Virus record (IMG/VR): IMGVR_UViG_3300025151_008277
Location: 62,001 to 126,000 of that record
Reading direction: 5' to 3' (one strand)
Origin: a virus
Length of the DNA stretch: 64,000 nt
Shown: positions 6,911 through 15,550 of the stretch, one piece after another
Position numbering within the stretch: the first letter of the stretch is position 1
Layout of the letters: the number at the start of each line of letters is the position of its first letter
Translations under genes and position numbers: made by a program
The notes under the pieces: model-generated
Databases searched by the model: none
What the model was told of the DNA's origin: nothing
The model's input: the letters and a program-made list of their open reading frames with translations, nothing else

Positions 6911-8227
6911 ATGAAAACTTTAAACAATTTATTTGATCAAAACACTAAACCTTACCTGCTTATTGGCAAAGGCCCGTCGTTTAATATAATTGATAAAATT
7001 TTATTAAACAAGTACTTCACAATAGCATTAAATCATGCAGTAGAAAACACACAATGTGATGCTGTCTCTATTATTGATATAGATGTTGTTAGAGATTGCC
7101 CTGAAGCAATATACCGCAATGCTAAAACTCTTATAATACCGTGGCATCCTCATGATAAAAATAATAATTTTCAACCGTGTAGTAAAACTATCGTAGATTA
7201 TTGTAAGGAAATAAAGGTTTTAGGAGATATGCTTGCTGAGGGTAGAATACACTCCTATAATGCTAGTAGCGCAAAAGCTTTTAACTTTGAAGACAATAAA
7301 GAACTACCTAACTATAATGTTTTTATTAATAACGGAGACAGTATATTCACTATGCTAGTAGCTAACAATAATAAAAAAATATATTCTATTGGTATTGACG
7401 GTGGTACAACATATAGTAGTTCGTTTTCTAATTATAAGCCTGGTGGTAATGGTCGAAGCTTTGAAGAGAGTTTAGCGGTCATTAAGAAGGTAGAAGAACA
7501 AAGTAATGCTGAACTTATTAGATTAGGGGAATTAGAAGAAATAAAAGTATTTGTAGGTTGTTCTGAAGCAGAGCTCGTACCTACTAAAGTATTAGAATAT
7601 TCAATAAAGAAAAACACTAATAATCCTGCATCTATTATTCCGTTATTTCAATGTGATACTAAACATAGAGTGCCTCAGAACCCTCAATGTCGACCTAGAA
7701 CTCCGTTCTCTTTTCAAAGATTTTTTATACCTTCTCTGACTAGCGGTAAAGCATTTTATTTTGACTCTGATATGCTGGTCTTTAAAGATATGGCAGAGTT
7801 ACTCTCTTATGATTTTGAAGGGTATGACGCCTTGTCTTGTAAAGACATGAATATATACGGTCATTGGAAAGGTTCTGAGTATGCAGTATTAATGCTCGAT
7901 TGTGATAATATTAAATGGGATATCAACTCTATTATTGATGATTTAGATTCTGGTAAACTTACATACGAAAAATTAATGTTTGATTTTGCCATGGCTAAAG
8001 TAAATCCGGTTTTTGATCCATCGTGGAATAGTCTTGATACATACGAGGAAAATAAAACAGCAAATCTTCACTATACTAATATGAACACGCAACCATGGCG
8101 ACATAATGGTAGTCCGTATATGAATTTGTGGTTCAAATATTTAAAAGAAGCAGTAGATAATAATATTTTATCTAAAGAGTTAGTAGTAAGTCATGGCCAA
8201 AAAGGTCATATAAGAAAATTTAAATAA
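6911..8227 (+). CDS. Two-domain protein: DUF115/MptE-like domain fused to GT8-like glycosyltransferase
   Basis: The N-terminal half (about 1-205) starts with L-L-I-G-K-G-P-S-F, then N-H-A and I-I-D-I-D; that is the G-x-G-P-S pattern of the DUF115/sialyltransferase-like Rossmann family. The C-terminal half (from about 215) begins I-K-V-F-V-G-C-S-E and carries R-F-F-I-P and F-Y-F-D-S-D-M, the D-x-D block of GT8-type glycosyltransferases, ending with an H-Y-T-N-M block. 438 residues in total. The fusion suggests two consecutive or paired sugar-handling steps. Two bases separate it from the upstream gene. Confidence 0.7.
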   Translation: MKTLNNLFDQNTKPYLLIGKGPSFNIIDKILLNKYFTIALNHAVENTQCDAVSIIDIDVVRDCPEAIYRNAKTLIIPWHPHDKNNNFQPCSKTIVDYCKEIKVLGDMLAEGRIHSYNASSAKAFNFEDNKELPNYNVFINNGDSIFTMLVANNNKKIYSIGIDGGTTYSSSFSNYKPGGNGRSFEESLAVIKKVEEQSNAELIRLGELEEIKVFVGCSEAELVPTKVLEYSIKKNTNNPASIIPLFQCDTKHRVPQNPQCRPRTPFSFQRFFIPSLTSGKAFYFDSDMLVFKDMAELLSYDFEGYDALSCKDMNIYGHWKGSEYAVLMLDCDNIKWDINSIIDDLDSGKLTYEKLMFDFAMAKVNPVFDPSWNSLDTYEENKTANLHYTNMNTQPWRHNGSPYMNLWFKYLKEAVDNNILSKELVVSHGQKGHIRKFK

Positions 8228-8228
8228 T

Positions 8229-8921
8229 ATGATAGGTATCAATTTAAGTAAGAAAATATTAAACGAAGTTAATAACTTATTACCATGGCATACCAAAACT
8301 AATATTTCTAGAGATATAATTTTAGGCAAATCTCAAAATTCTAATAAAAGAAATTATATTGAGAAAATACCTGATGATAGAATTACTAATTTAGATAGCT
8401 TAATTAATTTATCTGATAAAACAGTACTTGAGATGGGTTGTCTTGAAGGTTCTCATACCTTAGGTTTACTGCAATATGCGAAAGAAGTTGTTTCTATTGA
8501 TTGTAGACCGGTTAACGTTATTAAAACTTTAACTCGTTTGAGCTTTCATGGTAAAACTTCCCGAGTTTTTTGTTTTAACGCAGATGACTTATCAGTAGAT
8601 AATTATGGTTTTTATGATGTTATATTTCACTGCGGTGTTTTGTATCACCTTAAAGATCCTATATCTCATTTAAATAATATTTTTAAAATGTGTAACTATA
8701 TATTTTTAGATACACACGTTACAGAAGGTTCTAATAAAATAGTACCTGAAAATAATTGGAAAGCTCCGTTTGCTGGTAAAGATGATACTGCTTTGTGGTT
8801 AAATGTGGATGAGCTAGAAAAAATTTGTACTGATAATAGTTTTACTGTTAATAAACTTGAAAGAAGAGATGAGCGTAATGGTCTTAGAATATCTTGGTTA
8901 CTAGAAAAAAATGAAAAATAA
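8229..8921 (+). CDS. SAM-dependent methyltransferase (class I)
   Basis: A 230-residue Rossmann methyltransferase with motif I V-L-E-M-G-C-L-E-G at 74-82, a motif II acidic segment (V-V-S-I-D) and motif IV Y-D-V-I-F-H-C-G-V-L-Y-H-L, close to CmoB-like and sugar/O-methyltransferases. The acceptor is unknown; the setting inside a glycan cluster favours sugar methylation. Two bases separate it from the upstream gene and it overlaps the cupin gene by 11. Confidence 0.8.
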   Translation: MIGINLSKKILNEVNNLLPWHTKTNISRDIILGKSQNSNKRNYIEKIPDDRITNLDSLINLSDKTVLEMGCLEGSHTLGLLQYAKEVVSIDCRPVNVIKTLTRLSFHGKTSRVFCFNADDLSVDNYGFYDVIFHCGVLYHLKDPISHLNNIFKMCNYIFLDTHVTEGSNKIVPENNWKAPFAGKDDTALWLNVDELEKICTDNSFTVNKLERRDERNGLRISWLLEKNEK

Positions 8922-9273
8922 ATTAGGTAAAATATGGGGTAATACCTTTCCTCTTTTTAATAAAAACAATGTAGAGATACATAGAATTGAAATTAATAAA
9001 GGAGGTTTTTGCAGTAAACATAAGCATGTATATAAGTATAACTGTTTTTTTGTGGAGACAGGTAAGCTTAAAATTTCTGTATGGAAGAATGATTATGATC
9101 TTAAAGATATAACAATTCTTAACAACAAAGAATCTACAATTATACCTCACGGAGAATATCATCAGTTTGAAGCATTAGAAGATACTATATGTTATGAGAT
9201 TTATTGGGTAGAATTAAATGAAAACGATATAGTAAGAGACAATCACGGAGGTAACATAAATTATGAAACATAG
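8911..9273 (+). CDS. Cupin-domain protein
   Basis: A single small cupin of 120 residues. The first cupin box is visible as G-G-F-C-S-K-H-K-H (metal histidines) and the second as I-P-H-G-E-Y-H-Q-F. Such cupins act as sugar isomerases, epimerases or metal-dependent small-molecule enzymes. It resembles the C-terminal cupin of mannose-6-phosphate isomerases but the substrate is not decidable. It overlaps both neighbours by 11 bases, as in a translationally coupled operon. Confidence 0.7.
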   Translation: MKNKLGKIWGNTFPLFNKNNVEIHRIEINKGGFCSKHKHVYKYNCFFVETGKLKISVWKNDYDLKDITILNNKESTIIPHGEYHQFEALEDTICYEIYWVELNENDIVRDNHGGNINYET

Positions 9274-10009
9274 AGTTGCTATTTGTCTATCTGGCTTAGT
9301 AGGCAATAGCAAAGGTAAAAGTCATGACCACGAAGACGACGACTCTAAAGTTCTAGAATTATCTATACCGCATTGGAACTTTTTTACATCAAATTATGAA
9401 TGTGATTATTTCATTCATACTTGGTCCGGTCATTTAAAGCAAGATATTATTAACGGATTAAAACCTGTTGATATCATAACACAAGATCAACCATCGTTTG
9501 ATATACCTAAATATGTGCCTGGTTCTTTTGAGAGAAAACATGCTCACTGGTGTAGATGGTTTTCTATAAAAGAATCTGTGAGATTAAAACAAGAGCATGA
9601 AGAAAAGAATAATATACGTTATGATAGTGTTATAGTTTCTAGATTTGATTTAGCTTGGGCTAAACAAATCGATTTTAAATATCTCGATATGAACAAAATG
9701 TGGTTACCTAGATGGTTTGAGAACGGTAATCTTGTTGACCCTATAAACTACAAATGCAAAGATTATTGGTTTCTTTCTTCATCCAAAAATATTGATAAAT
9801 TTTCTTCTCTTTACGACTCCTTAAACACCTATACAAAAACTGGAGCTTGTCGTATTAATACTGCAATGGGAGTATCTAGTCACTACTTAGCTGCATATCA
9901 CATAAAAAATCTCGGTATTGAAGTTGGCCATGTTTTAGAAGCTCGAGATAATTTTTTAAATTGCGACTTTCCCGTTATAAGATTTAAATACTTTTCCGCA
10001 AATATTTAA
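9263..10009 (+). CDS. Putative glycosyltransferase-like protein (SG-type N-terminus)
   Basis: 248 residues starting R-V-A-I-C-L-S-G-L-V-G, followed by a central Y-D-S-V-I-V-S-R-F-D-L-A-W block. The same layout, (A-I/V-C-x-S-x...), (V-R/S-R-x-D-x-x-W), recurs in the minus-strand gene at 15551-16606, so the two are likely distant paralogs. This family is common in polysaccharide clusters and is usually annotated as glycosyltransferase-like without proof. A clear GGAGG ribosome binding site lies 9 bases before the ATG. Confidence 0.6.
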   Translation: MKHRVAICLSGLVGNSKGKSHDHEDDDSKVLELSIPHWNFFTSNYECDYFIHTWSGHLKQDIINGLKPVDIITQDQPSFDIPKYVPGSFERKHAHWCRWFSIKESVRLKQEHEEKNNIRYDSVIVSRFDLAWAKQIDFKYLDMNKMWLPRWFENGNLVDPINYKCKDYWFLSSSKNIDKFSSLYDSLNTYTKTGACRINTAMGVSSHYLAAYHIKNLGIEVGHVLEARDNFLNCDFPVIRFKYFSANI

Positions 10010-10037
10010 TTGAGTTTTTATTTTTATATCTTATAAT
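10010..10037 (+). promoter_or_regulatory. Sigma-70-like promoter
   Basis: TTGAGT, 16-base spacer, TATAAT, then 8 bases to the ATG at 10046; close to the start-codon-abutting class. Confidence 0.6.
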
Positions 10038-10045
10038 TTAGCGTA

Positions 10046-10513
10046 ATGAGTACATACCAACATAGTGATAAGTGGATCGAAGAAGCTCTTAATCAATATA
10101 AAGATAAGATTGATAACAAAAAAGATCATCGTTTAGATGTTAGTTCTTATAAAGTAGAAAAGCCGTGGGGTCATGAAGTATGGTTAGAATTAAATGAGTT
10201 CTATGCATATAAAATCATTCATATGAAAGCGGGTAACCAAAGTAGTCTTCAATGGCACGAAAAGAAAGTAGAGACTAATTATGTAATTGAAGGAAAAGCT
10301 GAGGTATTGCTACAAAATGAGAAAGGTGAAATCGACTCTAAAATTTATGAAGCTGGTTCCGGTTGGTCAGTGCCTCTCCAAACTAAACATAGAGTAATCG
10401 CTATTACAGATTATACCGCACTTGAAGTATCTACACCTCATCTAAATGATTGTATACGTTTTGAAGATGATAGTAATAGATCTAGTGGTAAAATCGATTC
10501 AGAGCATAGCTAA
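10046..10513 (+). CDS. Cupin, mannose-6-phosphate isomerase type II-like
   Basis: 155 residues. V-E-K-P-W-G-H-E near 36-43, then W-H (first metal box), E-T-N-Y-V-I-E-G-K-A and P-L-Q-T-K-H-R-V are the blocks of the cupin half of bifunctional mannose-1-phosphate guanylyltransferase/phosphomannose isomerase. It may interconvert a sugar phosphate used by the fused nucleotidyltransferase encoded directly downstream (3 bases away). The substrate is inferred only from this context. Confidence 0.72.
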   Translation: MSTYQHSDKWIEEALNQYKDKIDNKKDHRLDVSSYKVEKPWGHEVWLELNEFYAYKIIHMKAGNQSSLQWHEKKVETNYVIEGKAEVLLQNEKGEIDSKIYEAGSGWSVPLQTKHRVIAITDYTALEVSTPHLNDCIRFEDDSNRSSGKIDSEHS

Positions 10514-10516
10514 TAT

Positions 10517-12052
10517 ATGCCTAAAGTATGTATATTAGCAGCAGGTATAGGTTCAAGGAATAAATGTATTGAGGGCTTACATAAAGCTCTCTTACCCTTG
10601 AATAATAAACCTGTTATTTCTCATATAATTGATTCATTTCCTCAAGATATGGAAATAGTCATTGCTCTTGGGTATAAACAAAAGCAATTACTTTCTTATT
10701 TAGAAGAAGTACATACTTCTAAAAATATTACTTATGTTACTGTAGATAATTTTGATAAATCTGGATCAGGTCCCGGATATAGTCTTTATCAATGTAAAAA
10801 CCATTTACAAGAGCCGTTTATTTTTACTTCAGTAGATACTTTATTAGATGAGTTTCCTGTAAGCGTTGATAGTAATTGGATCGGTACTTCTAATATAGAT
10901 GAAAAAAAATCTTCTAGTTATTGTTTAGTTTCAGTAGATAACGAAACCGTAAAAGATTTATATTACGGTAGTGGTAATTTAGCTTTCGTTGGAACTGCTG
11001 GTGTTAAGGATTATAAGACATTTTGGAATAATTTAGAAAAAACATTATTATCAGTTAACGAAATACAAGTTATACCTGCATTACAGAGTCTTACTAATAT
11101 TAAGGCTATTAATTCTGTATGGTATGATACTGGTAACATAGAATCCTATTACAATACTAAAAAGGTATATAATAATGATATTGTAGCCCCTAAAAATAAC
11201 GAAACAATATTTTTAGACAATAATCTCGTAATAAAATACTTTAGTAATTCTAAAAAGAACTTAAGTCGAGTTGAACGAGTTAAATTCTTAAACGATTGTA
11301 CACCAGATACAACATATCTTAATGACAACATGTATTGTTATGAATATATTAATGGAGCTCTATTAAGCAATATTACTAACGTTGAGATTATGAGAGAGTT
11401 TTTTAGTTTTTGTGATAGTAAACTCTGGTTAAAGAAAAATAGAGATGATATTTTTATTAGTAATTGTAGGTCTATGTATGAATTCAAAACTAAATCTAGG
11501 ATAAATGAATTAATAGATAGTGATTTAGATAAAATACGATTTATTAACGGGCTTGAGGTACAACCTATTAGAACAATTTATGAAAAAATAGGTTGGGGAC
11601 AAATTTATAATAATGCTTTACCGGTTTCTTTTCACGGAGACCTACAACCAGAAAATATTATATACAATAATGAGAGATTTTTTCTTATAGACTGGAGAGA
11701 GTCTTTTGGTAACAGTCTTGAAGTGGGGGATATATATTACGATCTATCTAAACTGTATCATGGTTTAGATATTAACGGTACTTTAATGAATAGTAAAAAT
11801 TATTTTTATAACATTGAAGATAAATCTGCCAATATAGGATACAACATAAAGAGTAATTTGATCGATCTTAAAGACACACTCAAAACTTTTGTTATTGAAA
11901 AAGGTTTGGATTGGTATAACATAAGATTGTTAGGTGCATTGCATTATTTGAATATTTGTACATTATATAAAGACTTTCATAACGGAGAGTATGGTAGGTT
12001 TTTATTTCTTTATAGCAAATATCTTTTACAAAACATCTTGCAAAACAAATAA
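10517..12052 (+). CDS. Fused sugar/choline nucleotidyltransferase and APH-type kinase
   Basis: The N-terminal half (1 to about 230) has the nucleotidyltransferase signature L-A-A-G-I-G-S-R, then a basic K-A-L-L-P segment and a D-T-G-N-I-E-S end. The C-terminal half carries the APH/choline kinase active site H-G-D-L-Q-P-E-N near 373-380 and I-D-W-R-E-S near 393. Kinase plus nucleotidyltransferase in one 511-residue chain would phosphorylate and then activate a substrate such as a sugar or choline (compare LicA/LicC). With a SIS isomerase next, a sugar-phosphate substrate fits well. Confidence 0.82.
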   Translation: MPKVCILAAGIGSRNKCIEGLHKALLPLNNKPVISHIIDSFPQDMEIVIALGYKQKQLLSYLEEVHTSKNITYVTVDNFDKSGSGPGYSLYQCKNHLQEPFIFTSVDTLLDEFPVSVDSNWIGTSNIDEKKSSSYCLVSVDNETVKDLYYGSGNLAFVGTAGVKDYKTFWNNLEKTLLSVNEIQVIPALQSLTNIKAINSVWYDTGNIESYYNTKKVYNNDIVAPKNNETIFLDNNLVIKYFSNSKKNLSRVERVKFLNDCTPDTTYLNDNMYCYEYINGALLSNITNVEIMREFFSFCDSKLWLKKNRDDIFISNCRSMYEFKTKSRINELIDSDLDKIRFINGLEVQPIRTIYEKIGWGQIYNNALPVSFHGDLQPENIIYNNERFFLIDWRESFGNSLEVGDIYYDLSKLYHGLDINGTLMNSKNYFYNIEDKSANIGYNIKSNLIDLKDTLKTFVIEKGLDWYNIRLLGALHYLNICTLYKDFHNGEYGRFLFLYSKYLLQNILQNK

Positions 12053-12065
12053 TTTAGAATAAAAT
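12038..12065 (+). promoter_or_regulatory. Sigma-70-like promoter
   Basis: TTGCAA, 16-base spacer, TAAAAT, 11 bases before the ATG at 12077. It overlaps the end of the upstream gene. Confidence 0.5.
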
Positions 12066-12076
12066 ATTTAGTAAAT

Positions 12077-12721
12077 ATGAATACGGGAGATTATATAGAT
12101 TTATACAAAAAAGAATCTATCGATATTGTTAACAATGTTTCTAGCGCTTCAATAGAGCAGTTTATTAATTTAATCTATGAAGCTTATACAACTGAAAATA
12201 CAGTTTATCTTGCAGGTAACGGAGGTAACGCTGCGTACGTACAGAATTTCGTTGTTGACCTAAACATGCATCCGTTTGTTTCAGAAGATAAATCATCTAA
12301 TTCTAGTATACCTCGTAATTTATTTAAATCTGTTAGTCTTTGTAGTGATCCCGCAACTATATCAGGTATAAGTAATGATTTAGGATTTAATTCTATCTTT
12401 AAAGAGCAAATGAAATATCAAGGTATCCGAAATGATATCTTTATTGGTATTTCCGGTTCAGGTAATTCTAAAAATATTCTTGAAGCTATGGAGTTCAATT
12501 CTCGTAAAGGTATAAAAAATATTTTACTTACGAGAAATAAAGAAAATAAATGTAATGAGTTCGCAGATTTAACTATTAGTGTTGACGGCGTTTCTAAATT
12601 CCCTGGCCAAACAGGTGGTAATAATAATAACTTTCATTTTGAAGATTTTATTTCTAAGCTGTCTCATATCACTGTAGGTATTTTAAAATTAAGAGTACAG
12701 CAAAGGATACAAAATGCTTAA
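12077..12721 (+). CDS. SIS-domain sugar-phosphate isomerase (GmhA-like)
   Basis: 214 residues with the SIS/GmhA phosphate loop A-G-N-G-G-N-A-A near 46-53 and the second loop G-I-S-G-S-G-N-S near 131-138. GmhA converts sedoheptulose-7-phosphate to a heptose-7-phosphate. In classical GmhA the helix after the first loop holds zinc ligands in an H-F-x-x-E pattern; here the equivalent reads N-F-V-V-D. The fold is clear but the exact reaction and metal use may differ. Neighbouring transketolase genes would provide sedoheptulose-7-phosphate. It overlaps the next gene by 8 bases. Confidence 0.75.
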   Translation: MNTGDYIDLYKKESIDIVNNVSSASIEQFINLIYEAYTTENTVYLAGNGGNAAYVQNFVVDLNMHPFVSEDKSSNSSIPRNLFKSVSLCSDPATISGISNDLGFNSIFKEQMKYQGIRNDIFIGISGSGNSKNILEAMEFNSRKGIKNILLTRNKENKCNEFADLTISVDGVSKFPGQTGGNNNNFHFEDFISKLSHITVGILKLRVQQRIQNA

Positions 12722-13475
12722 ACCAAACATATTACGCAAAAAAGTTTTAGATTTAGTCTATAAAAAGAAATCTGGTCATATAGGTGGTAGTTTTTCTATT
12801 GCAGAGCTTATATGTACTTTATATAATGATTATAATATCGGAGAAACTGATAAGCTTATTTTATCTAAAGGTCACTCTGTACCTATTGTTTATGCCGCCT
12901 TACATGAGTTAGGTTTAATTAGTGATGATGATCTTGATAAGTTTAGAGAGATAGACTCTCCCCTTCAAGGTCACCCTGATAAAAATAGGTTAAAACATCT
13001 CCACGCTACTACAGGCTCTCTCGGCCAAGGCTTAAGCATCTCCGTCGGCCATGCTTTAGCTAAAAAGCATAAAAAACTTAATGGTACTGTTTTTTGTATA
13101 TTAGGCGACGGAGAAATTCAAGAAGGTCAGGTATGGGAGGCATTTTTATCTGGTTCCAAATTTAACTTAGATAATCTTGTATGTTTTATTGACTGGAATA
13201 AAGCTCAAAGCGAAGGATTTGCTTCTGATGTTATGCCGATGTATGAAAATTTAACCGAAAAAATATCATCTTTCGGTTGGCATAGCGTTTTAATAAATGG
13301 TCATAATATATACGATATTAAAAGTAGTATAGATAATAGAGTTAAAGATAAGCCTACTTGTATTGTACTCGACACAGTTAAAGGTAAAGGTGTTTCTTTT
13401 ATGGAAGAACCTAAATGGCATTCTAAGTGCCCTACAGAAGAAGAATATAATAAAGCAATAAAGGAGTTATTATGA
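12714..13475 (+). CDS. Transketolase, N-terminal (TPP-binding) subunit
   Basis: 253 residues equal to the thiamine pyrophosphate domain: S-G-H-I-G-G-S near 20-26, S-K-G-H-S near 51-55, H-P-D, T-G-S-L-G-Q-G-L and G-D-G-E-I-Q-E-G. The motif closes with D-W-N-K-A-Q, the Mg/TPP site (G-D-G...N). Split transketolases are known in archaea and in polysaccharide clusters. The ATG of the C-terminal subunit overlaps the stop (ATGA type), implying coupled translation and a heteromeric enzyme that exchanges two-carbon units among sugar phosphates. Confidence 0.92.
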   Translation: MLKPNILRKKVLDLVYKKKSGHIGGSFSIAELICTLYNDYNIGETDKLILSKGHSVPIVYAALHELGLISDDDLDKFREIDSPLQGHPDKNRLKHLHATTGSLGQGLSISVGHALAKKHKKLNGTVFCILGDGEIQEGQVWEAFLSGSKFNLDNLVCFIDWNKAQSEGFASDVMPMYENLTEKISSFGWHSVLINGHNIYDIKSSIDNRVKDKPTCIVLDTVKGKGVSFMEEPKWHSKCPTEEEYNKAIKELL

Positions 13476-14392
13476 AAGCAACAAGAGATGCAGTAAATGA
13501 TATTCTACCACAAGCAGGAGAGAAGCACTCTAACATAGTTGCGTTAGATGCCGACTTAGGCGGAGCTACTAAGATAAAAGCTTTTGGTCAGAAATACCCT
13601 GATAGATATTTTCAAGTAGGTATTGCCGAAGCTAATATGATTAGTATTGCTTCAGGTATGTCTGAATATGGCCTCAAAGTATTTTTAGCTTCTTTTAGTG
13701 CTTTCCTTACTGGTAGATATGATATTATACGTTGTAGTATATGTTATCCTAATCAACCAGTTGTTTTAGTTGGTAGTCATGTTGGAATGGCTATAGGTAA
13801 AGATGGTGTTACTCAAATGGGTCTTGAAGATGTTAGTATAATGCGCGCATTACCTAATATGAATATTTTAAATCCATGTAATTATACACAGGCTTGTAAA
13901 GTTATTGAGTATCTTTGTGATACTGAACTCACTCAACCACATTATTTACGTATTGGTAGAACACCTGTAGAAGATTTTGATATAGATTTTGAGTTTAATA
14001 AAGGAGTGATCGTTAGACCGGGTAAAGATGTAACTTTGTTTAGTACGGGTTGTATTTTGAGTGATGTATTAGAAGCTTCTTACATTATTGAGCGAAATAC
14101 TAATTTATCTGTACGGGTAGTAGACTTCTCTACTTTAAAACCTATAGATAAAAAATTAATATATAAATGCGCCACTGAAACTGATCATCTATTTACAGTC
14201 GAAGATCATTCCATAGTAGGCGGCTTAGGATCGATAGTTTCCGAAGTATTATGTGAAACATATCCTGCAAAATTACATAGAATAGGATTGAATGATCAAT
14301 TCCCTGAATCAGGTCCTCCAGCAGACTTGTATAGCAAATATGGTTTGAATGCAGAAGGTATAGCAAATTCTGTATGCAGTAATATTAGCTAA
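13472..14392 (+). CDS. Transketolase, C-terminal subunit
   Basis: 306 residues covering the pyrimidine-binding and C-terminal transketolase domains: A-L-D-A-D-L-G near 25-31, the catalytic-type segment V-G-I-A-E-A-N-M near 49-56, R-Y-D-I-I-R, and the E-D-H-S-I-V-G-G-L-G block near 247. A GGAG ribosome site lies before the ATG. With the preceding gene it makes a complete enzyme. The next gene starts on the last base of its stop codon. Confidence 0.92.
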   Translation: MKATRDAVNDILPQAGEKHSNIVALDADLGGATKIKAFGQKYPDRYFQVGIAEANMISIASGMSEYGLKVFLASFSAFLTGRYDIIRCSICYPNQPVVLVGSHVGMAIGKDGVTQMGLEDVSIMRALPNMNILNPCNYTQACKVIEYLCDTELTQPHYLRIGRTPVEDFDIDFEFNKGVIVRPGKDVTLFSTGCILSDVLEASYIIERNTNLSVRVVDFSTLKPIDKKLIYKCATETDHLFTVEDHSIVGGLGSIVSEVLCETYPAKLHRIGLNDQFPESGPPADLYSKYGLNAEGIANSVCSNIS

Positions 14393-15189
14393 TGTTAATA
14401 GACAATAAGACCAAATTATTTTTCTCAGCAGCTATGTCTCCAGGTAATTTTGGAGCTACTGTATATAATTCTCTTTTTAATCACTATCAAATTAATGCAG
14501 TTTACCTTCCAAAGAGATTTGATAACGCTGAGTCGATTATTACAGCGTTATCTGTTTTAGATATACAAGGCTGCAGTATCACTATGCCTTTCAAGAGCGA
14601 TGTTCTTAAATTCTTAGATGTAACTAATGATATAGTTGACAATACCTTTTCAGTAAACACTATAGTTAAAAAAGAAGATAAGCTGTATGGATATAATACA
14701 GATTATTTTGCGGTTCAACAAATAATTAAATCTCTAGACTTTAAAACAGTTTTAGTTTATGGATCTGGATCAGTTACTAATACAGTAATTCACTGCTTGA
14801 TAAAAAACGGTATAAAACCGACTGTTGTATCTCGCAATAAGGAGGCATTAAAAAATATATATTGTAGGTATTATGTTGAAGCAATATATGAGAAAGATTT
14901 TGTTGTAGAAAATAATGCATTTGATCTTTTAATAAATTGTACACCAGTAAGTAACAACGAAGATTCCTTTCCGTTCGAATTATTAAAGGTATGTAATCAA
15001 TTATTTGACTTAGTAGTGGATAAGAAGGAGACTAGGTTATGCGAAGTTGCGAAACAAAATAAAAAGAAGTATATTAAAGGGTGCGACATGTCAAAATGGC
15101 AGCTACAAAATCAATTCTTGCATTATATTGGATTTGCTCCTAATATGGATATAATAAATCGTATACTTAACAGTCAGTTCTATGAATAA
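14392..15189 (+). CDS. Shikimate dehydrogenase-like protein (AroE family)
   Basis: 265 residues with the AroE layout: S-I-T-M-P-F-K near 62-68, where the lysine is the catalytic residue, and G-Y-N-T-D near 98-102, with the partner aspartate. A nucleotide-binding V-Y-G-S-G-S-V-T loop lies near 121-128 and N-C-T-P-V near 182-186. The family reduces 3-dehydroshikimate or related cyclitols with NAD(P)H. An AroE in a phage glycan block is unusual. Its substrate may be a shikimate-like or C7-cyclitol residue. Tight overlaps with the transketolase and HAD genes place it in the same operon. Confidence 0.8.
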   Translation: MLIDNKTKLFFSAAMSPGNFGATVYNSLFNHYQINAVYLPKRFDNAESIITALSVLDIQGCSITMPFKSDVLKFLDVTNDIVDNTFSVNTIVKKEDKLYGYNTDYFAVQQIIKSLDFKTVLVYGSGSVTNTVIHCLIKNGIKPTVVSRNKEALKNIYCRYYVEAIYEKDFVVENNAFDLLINCTPVSNNEDSFPFELLKVCNQLFDLVVDKKETRLCEVAKQNKKKYIKGCDMSKWQLQNQFLHYIGFAPNMDIINRILNSQFYE

Positions 15190-15550
15190 CGACCATCGCC
15201 CTTATACTATTTTTTGTGACATTGACGGTACTTTAACTAAACAGGCAACAGCTAGTGAAGTAGCTAACCCTGAGTTTGTTTTAGAGCTATTACCAGGTGT
15301 GATACAGAAACTAAAAGAGTGGGACCAAAAAGGGTATAATATTATTCTTACTACCGGGAGGAAAGAAAGTATGAGATTTTCTACAGAGTCTCAACTAAAA
15401 CGCGCAGGCATTTTTTATGATAAGCTTATTATGGGTATAGGTGGTGGTAAGCGCTTTCTTATAAATAACTTCAAAAGAGATAGCGATATACCGTACGCTA
15501 GTAGTATCAATATACCTATTAACACAGGATTAACTGATATTGAGATTTAA
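15182..15550 (+). CDS. HAD-family phosphatase, small
   Basis: 122 residues with the HAD nucleophile motif F-C-D-I-D-G-T-L near 11-18 and a T-T-G-R motif II near 58-61. K-R-F-L-I-N-N near 90 may replace the usual motif III/IV region, which is short or degenerate. Such compact HAD proteins occur in capsule and glycan clusters as sugar-phosphate phosphatases. Its stop abuts the stop of the convergent gene with no base between. Confidence 0.72.
   Translation: MNNDHRPYTIFCDIDGTLTKQATASEVANPEFVLELLPGVIQKLKEWDQKGYNIILTTGRKESMRFSTESQLKRAGIFYDKLIMGIGGGKRFLINNFKRDSDIPYASSINIPINTGLTDIEI

Noticed and set aside
13472-13475. Split transketolase as a frameshifted single gene
   Set aside because: Both halves have their own start, ribosome site and complete domains, and split transketolases are a known natural form.
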